From assembly GCA_937951485.1 (NCBI GenBank), contig CALEDJ010000020.1:52010-116009 (forward strand): a stretch of DNA of 64,000 bases, given 5' to 3'. The DNA is from an uncultured bacterium. GTDB taxonomy: Bacteria; Hydrogenedentota; Hydrogenedentia; Hydrogenedentales; CAILVY01. Positions 1-9,069 of the stretch are shown here, piece after piece (position 1 is the stretch's first letter; every line of letters begins with the position of its first letter). The notes under the pieces were generated by a model that was not told the DNA's origin, did not search any database, and saw only the letters and a program-made list of their open reading frames with translations. A program made the position numbers and the translations under genes.

Positions 1-2
1 CG

Positions 3-1793
3 GGGCTCTTGCCGCTGCCGGAACGCACCCCGCTCAACGCCAGGGTTTTTGACCGCATCGAGCGCGACGGGTACAGCGTGGAGAAGGTCCATTTCGAGGC
101 ATGGCCGGGTTTCCTGGTGACCGGCAACCTCTACCGCCCGATCGGCGAAGGGCCGTTCCCCGCCATTGTCAACCCGCACGGCCATTGGCAGAACGGACGT
201 CTGGAAAACAGCGAGACGGGGTCGGTGCCGGGGCGTTGCATCACCCTGGCGCGCATGGGTATTGTGGCCTTCTCCTACGACATGATCGGCTACAACGACA
301 GCATGCAGTTCCCGCACAACTGGGGGGGCGAACGTGAGAAACTATGGGGGGTGCATCCCTTCGCGATGCAACTGTGGTCGAGCATCCGCGCCGTGGATTT
401 CGTCGAAAGCCTGCCCTATGTGGACCGGGACCGCATCGGCTGCACCGGTGCATCCGGCGGCGGCACGCAGACCTTTGCTCTGATGGCCGTGGACATGCGC
501 ATCAAAGCCGCCGCGCCGGTCAACATGATTTCCTCGACCATGCAGGGCGGTTGCCTCTGTGAAAACGCGCCTGTCCTGCGCCTGGACAACTCGAACATGG
601 AGATCGGCGCGCTCATGGCGCCGCGCCCGCTCCTGCTGGTCTCCGCCACGGGCGACTGGACCCGCGAGACGCCCCGCGTCGAGTATCCCGCCATCCGATC
701 CATCTACGCGCTCTATGACGCCGCCGACAAGGTCAGCAACGTCCACATTGACGCGGGCCACAACTACAACCAGGCCAGCCGCGAGGCGATGTACCGCTTC
801 TTCGGCAGGTGTTTCCTCGGTGAACGCGACTGGGACCAGTTCACGGAACCGCCGTTTGAGGTCGAGGACGAGGCGGCGCTCCGCGTCTTTGCCGACAAGC
901 AGGCCATAAGCGGATACCCATCCAGGGACGAGGTGATTGCATCGGTCATTGCGCGCATCCGCGACAAATGGAGGGCGATCCTGCCACAACGGCCCGAGGA
1001 TGCGCCCGCATTCCGGAAAAGGTACGGCGGCCTGCCGGCCGAGGTGATTGGCGCGACCGTGCCACACCCCAATGACTTGTCGTGCGAACGGGTTTCCATC
1101 GAAAAACGCGGGGACCACGTACTCGAACGCTGGATCATCGGGCGCGCGCGCGAAGGTGATGCCATTCCCGCGCTGTTTTACCGTTCAGACGGCCCCGAAG
1201 CGCAGGACGCCGTGCTGCTCGTGCATGGCGCGGGCAAGGCCGCGCTCGCCGACCCGGACGGCAACGGTCCGGGACCGCTCGTGTCCGCGCTGATCGCCGA
1301 AGACAGGGCCGTGCTGTGCATTGACGCCTTTCTGATTGGCGAACACCACGCGCCCGACGTGCGCACCGAGCGCCGCCGCGAGGGGAATTTCATGGACACC
1401 TTCCAGCCCACCGACGCCGCATACCGCGTGCAGGACGTGATCACCGCCATGACCTTCCTCCGCGCGCGGCGCGACCTCACCGGACGCATCACGCTGGCGG
1501 GTTTGGAAGAGGCCGGGTTGTGGTGCCTTTTCGCCGGCGCGATTGACGGCGGCGCGGCGGCCACCCTGGCCGACATGAACGGCTTCGCGCTGGACGATGA
1601 CGACGCCTGGGTGAAGGACTGCTACATTCCCTGCATCCGCGCCGTCGGCGATGTGCGCACCGCCGCCGCGCTGATCGCGCCGCGGCGGCTCACCCTCATG
1701 AACACCGGCGCGCCGGACGACGGCGGGTGGTGCGGCGCGCACGTCGAAACGGGCACCTTGCCGCTCGATGCCATTGTGGAGGCGCTCCGGTGA
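3..1793 (+). CDS. Acetyl-xylan-esterase-like alpha/beta hydrolase (5' partial)
   Basis: The frame is open to the left edge, so the true start lies outside the window. The first possible start inside it is a TTG at position 9, and residue numbers below count from there. The protein resembles the large alpha/beta hydrolases of the acetyl xylan esterase / dienelactone hydrolase group. The nucleophile elbow GASGGG places the catalytic Ser at about residue 149. An oxyanion-region NPHGHW lies near residue 55, and a conserved DAGHNYN stretch near 250 carries a candidate catalytic His. After about residue 390 a second hydrolase-like half begins (VLLVHGAG) but shows no obvious serine elbow, so it may be a degenerate duplicate. 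Such proteins probably deacylate plant or algal polysaccharide. Its stop overlaps the start of the phosphoesterase gene, so the two are translationally coupled. The hydrolase class is secure; the substrate is not. Confidence 0.8.
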   Translation, partial: GLLPLPERTPLNARVFDRIERDGYSVEKVHFEAWPGFLVTGNLYRPIGEGPFPAIVNPHGHWQNGRLENSETGSVPGRCITLARMGIVAFSYDMIGYNDSMQFPHNWGGEREKLWGVHPFAMQLWSSIRAVDFVESLPYVDRDRIGCTGASGGGTQTFALMAVDMRIKAAAPVNMISSTMQGGCLCENAPVLRLDNSNMEIGALMAPRPLLLVSATGDWTRETPRVEYPAIRSIYALYDAADKVSNVHIDAGHNYNQASREAMYRFFGRCFLGERDWDQFTEPPFEVEDEAALRVFADKQAISGYPSRDEVIASVIARIRDKWRAILPQRPEDAPAFRKRYGGLPAEVIGATVPHPNDLSCERVSIEKRGDHVLERWIIGRAREGDAIPALFYRSDGPEAQDAVLLVHGAGKAALADPDGNGPGPLVSALIAEDRAVLCIDAFLIGEHHAPDVRTERRREGNFMDTFQPTDAAYRVQDVITAMTFLRARRDLTGRITLAGLEEAGLWCLFAGAIDGGAAATLADMNGFALDDDDAWVKDCYIPCIRAVGDVRTAAALIAPRRLTLMNTGAPDDGGWCGAHVETGTLPLDAIVEALR

Positions 1794-2659
1794 CGGATGC
1801 CGCCCAAAACCCTCCGCGTGACGCGCTTGTGCACATCACCGACATCCATTTCTGGGAGATTGTGCGCAATCCCCTGCAACTTCTGAACAAACGCTTCCTC
1901 GGCAACCTGAACGTCATCCTGCGGCGGCGGCGCGCCTTTGACACCAGCCACGCCGCCGCGTTCGCGGACGCCCTCGCCGCCACCGGTGTGCGCGTGCTGT
2001 TTGCGGGCGGCGATTTCACGTCCACCGCGACCGACGGCGAGTTCCGCCAGGCCGCCGCGTTTCTGGAGAATCTGGCCGCGCGCGGCATGCAGATCATCAT
2101 CATTCCCGGCAACCACGACGTCTATACCTTTGAATCCGTGCGCAAGCGCCGCTTTGAGCGGCATCTGGGGGCCTTTTTGCCGGAAGCGGGGTACCCCTGC
2201 CGCATCACCCTGCCCGGCGGCACGCCGATGGTGCTCGCGCCGACCGTCTGCCCGAATTGGCTCTCCTCGCGCGGGCGCATCGCCGACGCCGACGTGGACC
2301 GCGTCGCCCGGTTGATTGCCGAAGCCCCCCCAGGCCCCCTCATCGTCGGCAGCCACTACCCCGTGCTGCACGCAACAGAAGGTTATGCCTCCGGGCCTAT
2401 GCGCCGCCTGCGCAACGCCGACGCGCTCCGACGCGCGCTCGTGGACGCCGCCGCGCAGCGGCCCATCCTCTTCCTCTCCGGGCACGTCCACCGCTTCAGC
2501 GACCAGCCCGACCCCGAAGCGCCGCGCCTGCGCCACTGCACCACCCCCGCCTTGTTTCATCGCCACCGCCAAGGCGGCATCGCCGGGGCTTTCTCAGAGA
2601 TACACGTCGGACAGGAAGATTTCCTGGTCCGCCCCCACACCCTCCGCGACGACACCTGA
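1790..2659 (+). CDS. Calcineurin-like metallophosphoesterase
   Basis: A 289-residue protein. I chose the GTG at 1790 because it overlaps the preceding stop (GTGA) and has a GGAGG ribosome-binding site about 8 bases upstream. Longer starts would sit inside the previous gene without such a site. The two-metal phosphoesterase motifs appear in order: DIH near the N terminus, GGD, GNHD, GSHYP and a C-terminal GHVH. These ligands bind Fe/Mn/Zn pairs and hydrolyse phosphomono- or diesters. There is no signal peptide or membrane segment, so it is probably cytoplasmic. The substrate cannot be read from the sequence; candidates are cyclic nucleotides, nucleotides or sugar phosphates. Coupling to an esterase gene is the only context. 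Confidence 0.87.
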   Translation: MTDAAQNPPRDALVHITDIHFWEIVRNPLQLLNKRFLGNLNVILRRRRAFDTSHAAAFADALAATGVRVLFAGGDFTSTATDGEFRQAAAFLENLAARGMQIIIIPGNHDVYTFESVRKRRFERHLGAFLPEAGYPCRITLPGGTPMVLAPTVCPNWLSSRGRIADADVDRVARLIAEAPPGPLIVGSHYPVLHATEGYASGPMRRLRNADALRRALVDAAAQRPILFLSGHVHRFSDQPDPEAPRLRHCTTPALFHRHRQGGIAGAFSEIHVGQEDFLVRPHTLRDDT

Positions 2660-2749
2660 CCGTGCAATCCCCGAGCATCAACCCGTGGGGTGTGTCACAC
2701 CGCGGGACCGGCCTGACGCGAGGAAAAACCGGCCCGATACGGCGCAGGG

Positions 2750-2785
2750 GTCGGACCAGTCCGACTTGTCGGACCAGTCCGACAA
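2750..2785. repeat. 9-bp-period GTCSGAC array, left of helicase gene
   Basis: Four 9-base units alternate GTCGGACCA and GTCCGACTT/GTCCGACAA. Each pair makes a hairpin with 7-bp arms (GTCGGAC/GTCCGAC) around CA. It lies in the 248-base gap between the phosphoesterase and the helicase. Otherwise that gap holds only the predicted helicase promoter. Related 9-base arrays occur at five other intergenic places in the window. Confidence 0.85.
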
Positions 2786-2846
2786 AAACAATCACCCAGC
2801 CGCCCTTGGGGGCGGAACCTTTCCGATTTCTGGAATGCCTGGGGGC

Positions 2847-2875
2847 TTGAAGTCTGAAAATTTATTCAGTATTCT
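2847..2875 (+). promoter_or_regulatory. Predicted sigma70-type promoter of helicase gene
   Basis: TTGAAG at 2847-2852 and TATTCT at 2870-2875 are separated by exactly 17 bases in a locally AT-rich stretch. This predicts transcription from about 2882, some 25 bases before the helicase start codon. It rests on sequence pattern only. Confidence 0.5.
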
Positions 2876-2907
2876 AAAGGGCGCATCAACAACAAAGGAG
2901 ACCGGCC

Positions 2908-5511
2908 ATGAAGATGACGGAACTGATCCGATACGATGTGCCTGCGGACGTGGTGGCGTTGTGGCGGGAGCGGGAAGGGGAGACGCTGCTGCCGCTGCAG
3001 GAAGTGGCGGTGAAGCGGCACGGGCTGTTCGGGGGGGAGAATCTGCTGATTCAGGCGCCGACCAGTTCGGGCAAGACCTTTATCGGAGAGATGGCGGCGA
3101 TTCAGACGGCGCTGCGCCGCCGGAAGGTGGCGTATCTGGTGCCGCTGAAGGCGCTGGCGGAGGAGAAATACCGGGATTTTCGGGAGAAGTACGAGCATTA
3201 CGGGCTGAAGGTGATTGTGTCGAGCCGGGACCGCCGCGAATATGACCGCGACTTCGAGGCGGGCGACTTCGCGATTGCGGTGGTGGTGTACGAGAAACTG
3301 GCGCAACTGCTGGTGCGGCGTCCGGAGCGCCTTTCCGAGATTCATCTCGTGATAGCGGACGAATTGGAACTGCTTTCCGATCCGGACCGGGGGGCGATGG
3401 CGGAATTGCTGTTGGCGCGGGTGCTGCGGGCGGGCCGCCGCCTCATCGGGCTTTCGGCGGTGCTGGGCGGCGCGGATCGGCTGGCGGCGTGGATGAACGC
3501 CCGGCTGGTCGCCTACGAGCGGCGCCCGGTGGAACTGCGCTACGGCGTGCTGCACGGCGGCGTGTTCCGCTACCGCGGCTACAACGACGGCGCAGAGGGC
3601 GAGGAGGCGATGGAGGACGCGCCGGGCGAGTCGGCCTGGGAGATTCTCACGCGGAACGTGGCGCGGTTGGCAGAGCGGGGCGAATCGAACCTGATTTTCG
3701 TGAAGGCGAAGCACGAGTCGCGCCGTGGCGCGGAATTGCTGGCGGGCCGGTTGCGGCTTCCGGCGGCGGAACACGCGATCGCGGCACTGCGCCGGCGCGA
3801 GCCGACCCGGTCGCGCGACACGCTCATCGAGACGCTCGGCAGCGGAATCGCCTTCCACAACGCCGATATGTCGCCGGAGGAGCGGGCCATCGTGGAGCGG
3901 GCATTCCGCGAAGGGGAAATCAGGGTGATGGTGTCCACCAGCACGCTGGCGGCGGGGATGAACCTGCCCGCGCGCAACGTGTTCCTCAGCGCCGAGAAGT
4001 GGCGCTACGATCAGCGGCTGGGCATCCCATGGAAAACGCCGCTGCTGCGGGCGGAATACGAGAACATGAGCGGCCGCGCCGGCCGTTACGGCGCGGGCCA
4101 CGCCTTCGGGCGCTCCGTGCTCATCGCGACCACGCCGTTCGATCAGGAAACGCTGTGGCGGCGCTATGTGGAGGGCGATCGGGAAGCGGTCGAGCCGCGC
4201 CTGGCGGGAGAATCGCTGGAGAACCATGTGCTGCGCCTGACCGCCTCCCGGTGTTGCCGGACTTCCGAGGAGTTGCTGGATTTCCTGGAGAGCACGCTCA
4301 GCGGGCGCTGGGTCTGGGCGGAGAACTATCCCCTGGACGAGATCGCCTTCAAAATCCGCGCCGCCGTCAACCGCTGCGCCGATGCCGGGGCGATCCAGAT
4401 CAACCCGGAGGGCGGGCTGGACGCCACGCCCTTCGGCATGGCGGCGGCGGCGCGGGGCGTGTCCATCACCACGGCGCACGAACTGGCGCACTGGATCAGC
4501 GAGTCGGAGACGCGGGACTGGATTGACCTGGACCTGCTGTTCGCCGCCGCATCGGTCCCCGACGCGCGGCTGGTGCAGGTGTCGCTGAGCGCACGCGAAT
4601 ACGAGCGGGCGGACTACCCCGGCCTGCTCAAGCGCGTCACGCGCGACGAGCCGATCGCCGCCGATGTCCCCATGAACCGCATCCGCAACTGCAACCTGCA
4701 GCCCTTTTTCGACGAGGTGCGCGCCATCAAGATCGCCCTGTTCCTCAACGAATGGATCGCGCAGTCGCCGGTGCGCGACATCGAGGATCGCTACCACACC
4801 ATGATCGGCCAAATCCTCGCCGCCGCCGACCAGATCAGTTGGATCATTGACGCGACCGCCGCCATCGCCGCCGCGCGCGGCGCGTGCGGCGCGTTCACGG
4901 ACCGCATCCGCACGCTGGCTGAGCGGACGCAGCGCGGCCTGCGCGAGGAAATGCTGCCGGCGGCGCGGTCCGGCGCGCCGGGACTTGACCGTAACGCATT
5001 GATCCGGCTGCATGCCCACGGCCTCTGCGACGCCGCCGCCATCGCCGCCGCGCCCCAGGCCGTACTCGCCCAGTGGATGCCCGCCGATACCGCGCGCGCC
5101 CTCAGGGCGTGGGCGCGCCTGGAACACCCCCCCGCGCCGCCGGGACCGCCCGAAGCGCCGCCGGCCGCGCGGATGCCGGCGCTGATCGTGGACGACGCCT
5201 CCCCCGGCGAGGCGCTGGTGGACGGCGCGCGCGTGCCGCTCCAGGAAAAGCAGTACCGGATGATCCGCGTGCTCGCGGCCAATCCGGGCGTCTGTGTGCC
5301 CTATGACTGTATCTACAAGGCGGTTTGGGGCGACACCGTCGTCGAGGACAACCAGATGCACTTCCAGAAACGTAAACTCGCCGCCGCCATCGCCGCCGCA
5401 TCGCCCCGCCGCGACGGGCTGATCAAGACCATTCCCAAACGCGGCTTCATGCTCGACATGCCCCCCGAAGAGGTATTGGTGAAAGCCTTGGCGGTCGTGC
5501 ATGCCGCGTGA
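2908..5511 (+). CDS. Ski2/Hel308-type DExH helicase with C-terminal OmpR-type winged helix
   Basis: An 867-residue superfamily 2 helicase. The ATG at 2908 has AAGGAG about 8 bases upstream. Motif I is APTSSGKT (50-57), motif II is DELE (151-154) rather than DEAH or DEAD, motif III SAVLGG is near 183, motif V VSTSTLAAGMNLPA is at 342-355 and motif VI SGRAGR is at 388-393. This is the Hel308/Ski2-like layout. From about residue 770 the protein changes to a winged-helix domain of the OmpR/PhoB C-terminal type: VPLQEKQYRMIRVL, then VWGD, then a recognition-helix-like stretch and IKTIPKRGF at the hairpin wing. That domain normally belongs to response regulators. Here it would give sequence-specific DNA binding to a helicase. 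Likely roles are in DNA repair, recombination or RNA/DNA remodelling at defined sites. Repeat arrays lie on both sides of the gene. Helicase and winged-helix assignments are strong; the role is unknown. Confidence 0.88.
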   Translation: MKMTELIRYDVPADVVALWREREGETLLPLQEVAVKRHGLFGGENLLIQAPTSSGKTFIGEMAAIQTALRRRKVAYLVPLKALAEEKYRDFREKYEHYGLKVIVSSRDRREYDRDFEAGDFAIAVVVYEKLAQLLVRRPERLSEIHLVIADELELLSDPDRGAMAELLLARVLRAGRRLIGLSAVLGGADRLAAWMNARLVAYERRPVELRYGVLHGGVFRYRGYNDGAEGEEAMEDAPGESAWEILTRNVARLAERGESNLIFVKAKHESRRGAELLAGRLRLPAAEHAIAALRRREPTRSRDTLIETLGSGIAFHNADMSPEERAIVERAFREGEIRVMVSTSTLAAGMNLPARNVFLSAEKWRYDQRLGIPWKTPLLRAEYENMSGRAGRYGAGHAFGRSVLIATTPFDQETLWRRYVEGDREAVEPRLAGESLENHVLRLTASRCCRTSEELLDFLESTLSGRWVWAENYPLDEIAFKIRAAVNRCADAGAIQINPEGGLDATPFGMAAAARGVSITTAHELAHWISESETRDWIDLDLLFAAASVPDARLVQVSLSAREYERADYPGLLKRVTRDEPIAADVPMNRIRNCNLQPFFDEVRAIKIALFLNEWIAQSPVRDIEDRYHTMIGQILAAADQISWIIDATAAIAAARGACGAFTDRIRTLAERTQRGLREEMLPAARSGAPGLDRNALIRLHAHGLCDAAAIAAAPQAVLAQWMPADTARALRAWARLEHPPAPPGPPEAPPAARMPALIVDDASPGEALVDGARVPLQEKQYRMIRVLAANPGVCVPYDCIYKAVWGDTVVEDNQMHFQKRKLAAAIAAASPRRDGLIKTIPKRGFMLDMPPEEVLVKALAVVHAA

Positions 5512-5580
5512 TTCGGATTGTTGTGGCCGATTCCCCTTTGTGTTGTGGCCGGTCTTCTTTGTGTTACACCCCCATTAACT

Positions 5581-5614
5581 TCCGACTCGTCTGACTCGTC
5601 CGACTCGTCCGACG
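5581..5614. repeat. 9-bp-period TCCGACTCG array, right of helicase gene
   Basis: Nearly four tandem copies of TCCGACTCG, one with a single change (TCTGACTCG), lie in the gap after the helicase gene. The unit length and the GTCCGAC core match the array at 2750-2785 on the other side of the gene. Confidence 0.85.
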
Positions 5615-5746
5615 TCTATTGCCACCGATCCCCGGCATTCCGGGAACTCTTTTCATCCGTCGGTGTTTCACCACACGGAACGCGCCGACATCGTCAAACA
5701 GCACGAAACACGGCGCAAGTCAACCCAACCTTGGAGGACCTTGAAC

Positions 5747-6466
5747 ATGAGCAGTACACGCCTGCGTATTCTCGCCGCCATCACGATGACCGTGCTGGCA
5801 TGGCCCGTTTTCGCCCAACAGCCGCCCCCGCCGCCGGGACCGCCTCCCTTGGACCACCCGAAAGTCCGCGAGATATTCGATAACGCGGACAAGGACAAGG
5901 ATGGCAAACTGGATTTCGAGGAATTCAAGGCCGCATTGCAGGCAGGCCGCGAAGTCCTGCGCGAACGCCGCCCGCAGGGTCCGCCGCCTGATCGCATGCA
6001 ACTCCTGGAGCGGCTGCGCGCGGCGGATACGGACGGCGACGGCCGGGTCTCCCTGGAAGAGTTCCGCGCCGCATTCCCCGGTGCGCCGGAAGCCCGTTTC
6101 CGGGAACTTGACCGCAACGCCGACGGCTTCATCAGCCGGGAAGACCTCGTTGACGAGGGTCCCTTGGGACCTCACCCTGAAGCAGGACCGCACCCCGGCA
6201 TCGGACCACGCCCAGAGGGGCAACCGCGCATGCCTTTGCGCGATCGCCTGCACGCCGCCGACCGCGACAGCGACGGCAAGGTGACACTGGAGGAGTTTCG
6301 CGCCGCATTCCCCAACGCGCCGGAAACCCGTTTCAAACAACTTGACACTGACGGTGACGGCGTCATTGACCTGAACAATCTCCCGCCCCGTCCGCCCAGA
6401 GCGCCGCGTGAAGGGGGCGAGGGTCGTCGGCCACGCGAGGGCCGACAGGCGCCCCCCATACAGTAA
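5747..6466 (+). CDS. Secreted EF-hand calcium-binding protein
   Basis: A 239-residue protein. The ATG at 5747 is preceded by GGAGG 10 bases upstream, and it places a signal peptide (hydrophobic TMTVLAWPVFA, cleavage near AQQ) at the N terminus. A proline-rich linker follows. Five EF-hand-like loops are visible: DKDKDGKLDFEE, DTDGDGRVSLEE, DRNADGFISRED, DRDSDGKVTLEE and DTDGDGVIDLNN. Most keep Asp or Asn at calcium positions 1, 3 and 5 and an acidic residue at 12, so Ca2+ binding is likely. Loops come in pairs separated by a His/Pro-rich spacer. Such proteins are common exported proteins in this kind of bacterium, but their partner is unknown. The gene stands alone and ends at a clear terminator. 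Confidence 0.87.
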   Translation: MSSTRLRILAAITMTVLAWPVFAQQPPPPPGPPPLDHPKVREIFDNADKDKDGKLDFEEFKAALQAGREVLRERRPQGPPPDRMQLLERLRAADTDGDGRVSLEEFRAAFPGAPEARFRELDRNADGFISREDLVDEGPLGPHPEAGPHPGIGPRPEGQPRMPLRDRLHAADRDSDGKVTLEEFRAAFPNAPETRFKQLDTDGDGVIDLNNLPPRPPRAPREGGEGRRPREGRQAPPIQ

Positions 6467-6493
6467 ACCCTTTCCCCCGGAGCAATCCCATCA

Positions 6494-6522
6494 AACGCCC
6501 GGCGCAAGACGCCGGGCGTTTT
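6494..6522 (+). terminator. Intrinsic terminator after EF-hand gene
   Basis: The hairpin has arms ACGCCCGGC and GCCGGGCGT around GCAAGAC, with a T-tract after it and an A-tract before it. It lies 28 bases after the EF-hand stop and may also end transcripts arriving on the minus strand from the GHL10 gene. Confidence 0.8.
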
Positions 6523-6630
6523 GGGTCATGGAATCCATTACGTTACACCGCAGGAACGGTGGAACGGGGGAAAGTAGATGCCGCGAGGCCGTTCATTTAC
6601 AAACCGAGTCCAGACAAGCCTGGCCGGTTG

Positions 6631-9069
6631 TCAGGGACGCCGGGTGATGCCCATGCCGCAGCGCGGCAGGATTTCCTCCGCCTCCGCCGCGCCGAGGTTG
6701 AAGACGGTGAATCCGCCGGTTTTGTACTTGCGCGTGGCGTTGATTTGGTCAATCAGAGTGATCATGCGATCGGGCGTGGGCCAGACGCTCAGACCGATGC
6801 CGGGATAAAGCGACGTCGCGCCGGCCCATTCCCGTTGGCGGCGCACCAGATGATCGAATTGCGCCGCCCCCGGCGTGTAGTTCATCGGGCAGACGAAGTC
6901 GAGATAGCCCCGTTCGCACCACATCTTCCAGTCCTGCCCGATGTTCTCGCGGTCCATCGGCCAGTTGGGAAAGACGGCGGCGGAGATTTTGACGCCGGGG
7001 CGCGCGGCGCGGACTTCCTGATGCACTGCCGCGACCACGCCGGTGATCTGGTTCCGCCGGAATTCCCGCCAGGCCGCCTGCAATGCGGCGTCATCCACGA
7101 CGGCTTTCGGCCATCCGCGCACCGGCGCGCCGATGCGTTTTTCAAAGCGTTCCCGGCATCCCTCACAGAAACAGGTCCGCCGGTCGGGGTATCGGATATA
7201 GTCCAGATGCACCCCATCCACCGCATAATTGCGGACCACTTCCACCAGGCTTTCCACTTCGAGCCGCTGATTGGCGGGATGCGACGGACAGAGCCAGTCC
7301 GCCACCGGCGCGCCGTCAATATTCTTCTGGATGCGCCCCTCGGCCTTCATGCGGTCCCGGAAGGATTGCGGCGTCCGCGCGCCCATGTTCCAGCAGACCT
7401 TCCAGATATGGCATTCCAGGCCGTATTTGCGGCTGGCCGCAAGGCAGGCGGCGATGGCGTCGCCCTGTTCCGTCACCTGCGGCGCGACAGGCAGGACCGT
7501 GCTGGGGTAATAGGCCACGCCGCCCCAGACCATGTTGGGAATCACGGCGGTGAATCCGTTTTCCGCGAGGATACGAGCACTGTCGTCCCAGGTTTTTCCC
7601 GGAACGCCATAGGCGTCGTGGCACCAGAAGAGACGCTGCTCGCCGGGCCGGGGCGTCTGTACGCGACAAAAGGCTTCCACGAGCCGATCGCGCGCCGCCT
7701 CAGCGGCGGCGATGGCCGAAGCATAACCGCGTTCCTGAAACAATTGCCGGGCGCGCGCATGCTGCGCCTCCGCCTGCGCGATCGCGTCGCGCGCCGCATC
7801 ATCGCGCGCCTGCGCGCGCAGCGCCGCGACGGCGTCCGCGAAATCCGCGCAGGGTCCCAGCGCGCCCGCGCGCTGGATGCGAAACTGCGCCGCGTCCTTC
7901 CAAGACGCCGGGGCAAAGGGGCCGATCATGGAGAGCAGCAGCAGACGCTTGTTTTCCGGGTCATCACGCAGAAGGATATGGGTCATGTGTGCGGCGTGTT
8001 CCGTGATGACGATAGCGGGATGGCCCGTGTTTTTCCCGGTATCGTCGTGCCAGTAGCCGGCGATGCGCCCCTTGCCGCCGATGGGTTCCACCGTTTCTAT
8101 GTTCCAGGACATCTGGCGCGTCACTTCGGGCATGCCGGCCGGGGCGTTTATTGCGGCTTGAATCCGTGCGAAGTGGCCGGGACGTTCCTGGCCGATGCTG
8201 CGCACGGCGCGGATGCCTGCCGCCGCCTGCACGGCGGGCGGCAGGCGGAAAAACGATACCAGGCCGCCGCCGCCCTGGGTGAAACGCTGCAGGCATGCCG
8301 CCGAGGTATCGGTCATCGCAGGGTTGTAGGGCAGGATGATCGCTTTGCGTCCCGCGACCCGCCGATCCGTGAGGTCTTCGTCGCTGATGACGGCGTAGTC
8401 CAAGCCAAGGTCGTCAAGCAGGCGCGCCGCAGTTTTCGCCGCGTCCAGGATGGCGCGCGATTCCGGCACATGCTGTCGCGCGGCCCAATCCCCCCGGATG
8501 ATGGCCAGCGCCGCGTCGCCCGCAGTCAGAGCAAAATTCGCGATCAGGAACGCCGTGGCGGCGCTGCCGCCGCGCCATGCTGCGATGCGGATTCCGTCAA
8601 TCTTGCCCCAGCCGGCGGGGTTTCCCTCCGTACCCATCTCCGCCTTGGCGATGGTGACGAGATTCCATGTGTCGAGGTCGTTGATGGAAAACGGCGCGGA
8701 ATACCAGCCGCCGCCGCTGCGGCAGTAGAAGGTGAATCCGGATATCGGTTCCGGGTTCTCGCAATAGAGATGGAAACGCAACCCGCGGCTTTCGCTGAGG
8801 TCAATGCGAATGTCCAAATCCCAGGTGATACGCTCCATCTCTCCCTGCTGAAAGGGGCAGGGAAAGCGCATGGCGTATTGTCCCGCTTCCGGCGCGGGGA
8901 CGGGCGCCGCCGCCGGCAACGACGGCTTCCACGCGCCGGGCGTTCTCGAAAACTCCGCCAGCCGCATTCCCGCCGCACCGGACGGCGCGGGCGGGGGCGA
9001 CGCCGCCGCGACGCCGATAAAGCCGAGGACGAAAAGCGCAGTACATGCAATGAAATGATTTCGAAACAT
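6631..9069 (-). CDS. GHL10-type glycoside hydrolase-like exported protein
   Basis: An 812-residue protein. I chose the ATG at 9069 because it gives a good signal peptide (ALFVLGFIGVAAASP) and overlaps the preceding stop by one base (ATGA). The N-terminal part to about 230 looks like an all-beta carbohydrate-binding-type region. Residues about 230-400 resemble a class I glutamine-amidotransferase-like fold (AIILPYNPAMT, then a glycine-rich loop), as often attached to such hydrolases. The C-terminal 300 residues match the hypothetical glycosyl hydrolase 10 (GHL10, DUF187) family, a TIM barrel with CPSHP and GVHLDYIRYPD, followed by a small CxxC cluster (CFCEGC). It probably acts on extracellular polysaccharide; the bond cleaved is unknown. 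It is last in a three-gene unit with the 50-residue and PsiE-like proteins. Confidence 0.82.
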   Translation of the reverse strand: MFRNHFIACTALFVLGFIGVAAASPPPAPSGAAGMRLAEFSRTPGAWKPSLPAAAPVPAPEAGQYAMRFPCPFQQGEMERITWDLDIRIDLSESRGLRFHLYCENPEPISGFTFYCRSGGGWYSAPFSINDLDTWNLVTIAKAEMGTEGNPAGWGKIDGIRIAAWRGGSAATAFLIANFALTAGDAALAIIRGDWAARQHVPESRAILDAAKTAARLLDDLGLDYAVISDEDLTDRRVAGRKAIILPYNPAMTDTSAACLQRFTQGGGGLVSFFRLPPAVQAAAGIRAVRSIGQERPGHFARIQAAINAPAGMPEVTRQMSWNIETVEPIGGKGRIAGYWHDDTGKNTGHPAIVITEHAAHMTHILLRDDPENKRLLLLSMIGPFAPASWKDAAQFRIQRAGALGPCADFADAVAALRAQARDDAARDAIAQAEAQHARARQLFQERGYASAIAAAEAARDRLVEAFCRVQTPRPGEQRLFWCHDAYGVPGKTWDDSARILAENGFTAVIPNMVWGGVAYYPSTVLPVAPQVTEQGDAIAACLAASRKYGLECHIWKVCWNMGARTPQSFRDRMKAEGRIQKNIDGAPVADWLCPSHPANQRLEVESLVEVVRNYAVDGVHLDYIRYPDRRTCFCEGCRERFEKRIGAPVRGWPKAVVDDAALQAAWREFRRNQITGVVAAVHQEVRAARPGVKISAAVFPNWPMDRENIGQDWKMWCERGYLDFVCPMNYTPGAAQFDHLVRRQREWAGATSLYPGIGLSVWPTPDRMITLIDQINATRKYKTGGFTVFNLGAAEAEEILPRCGMGITRRP

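Noticed and set aside
2866-5502. A minus-strand frame of 878 codons
   Set aside because: It is the mirror of the helicase gene and shows no motif or ribosome-binding site.
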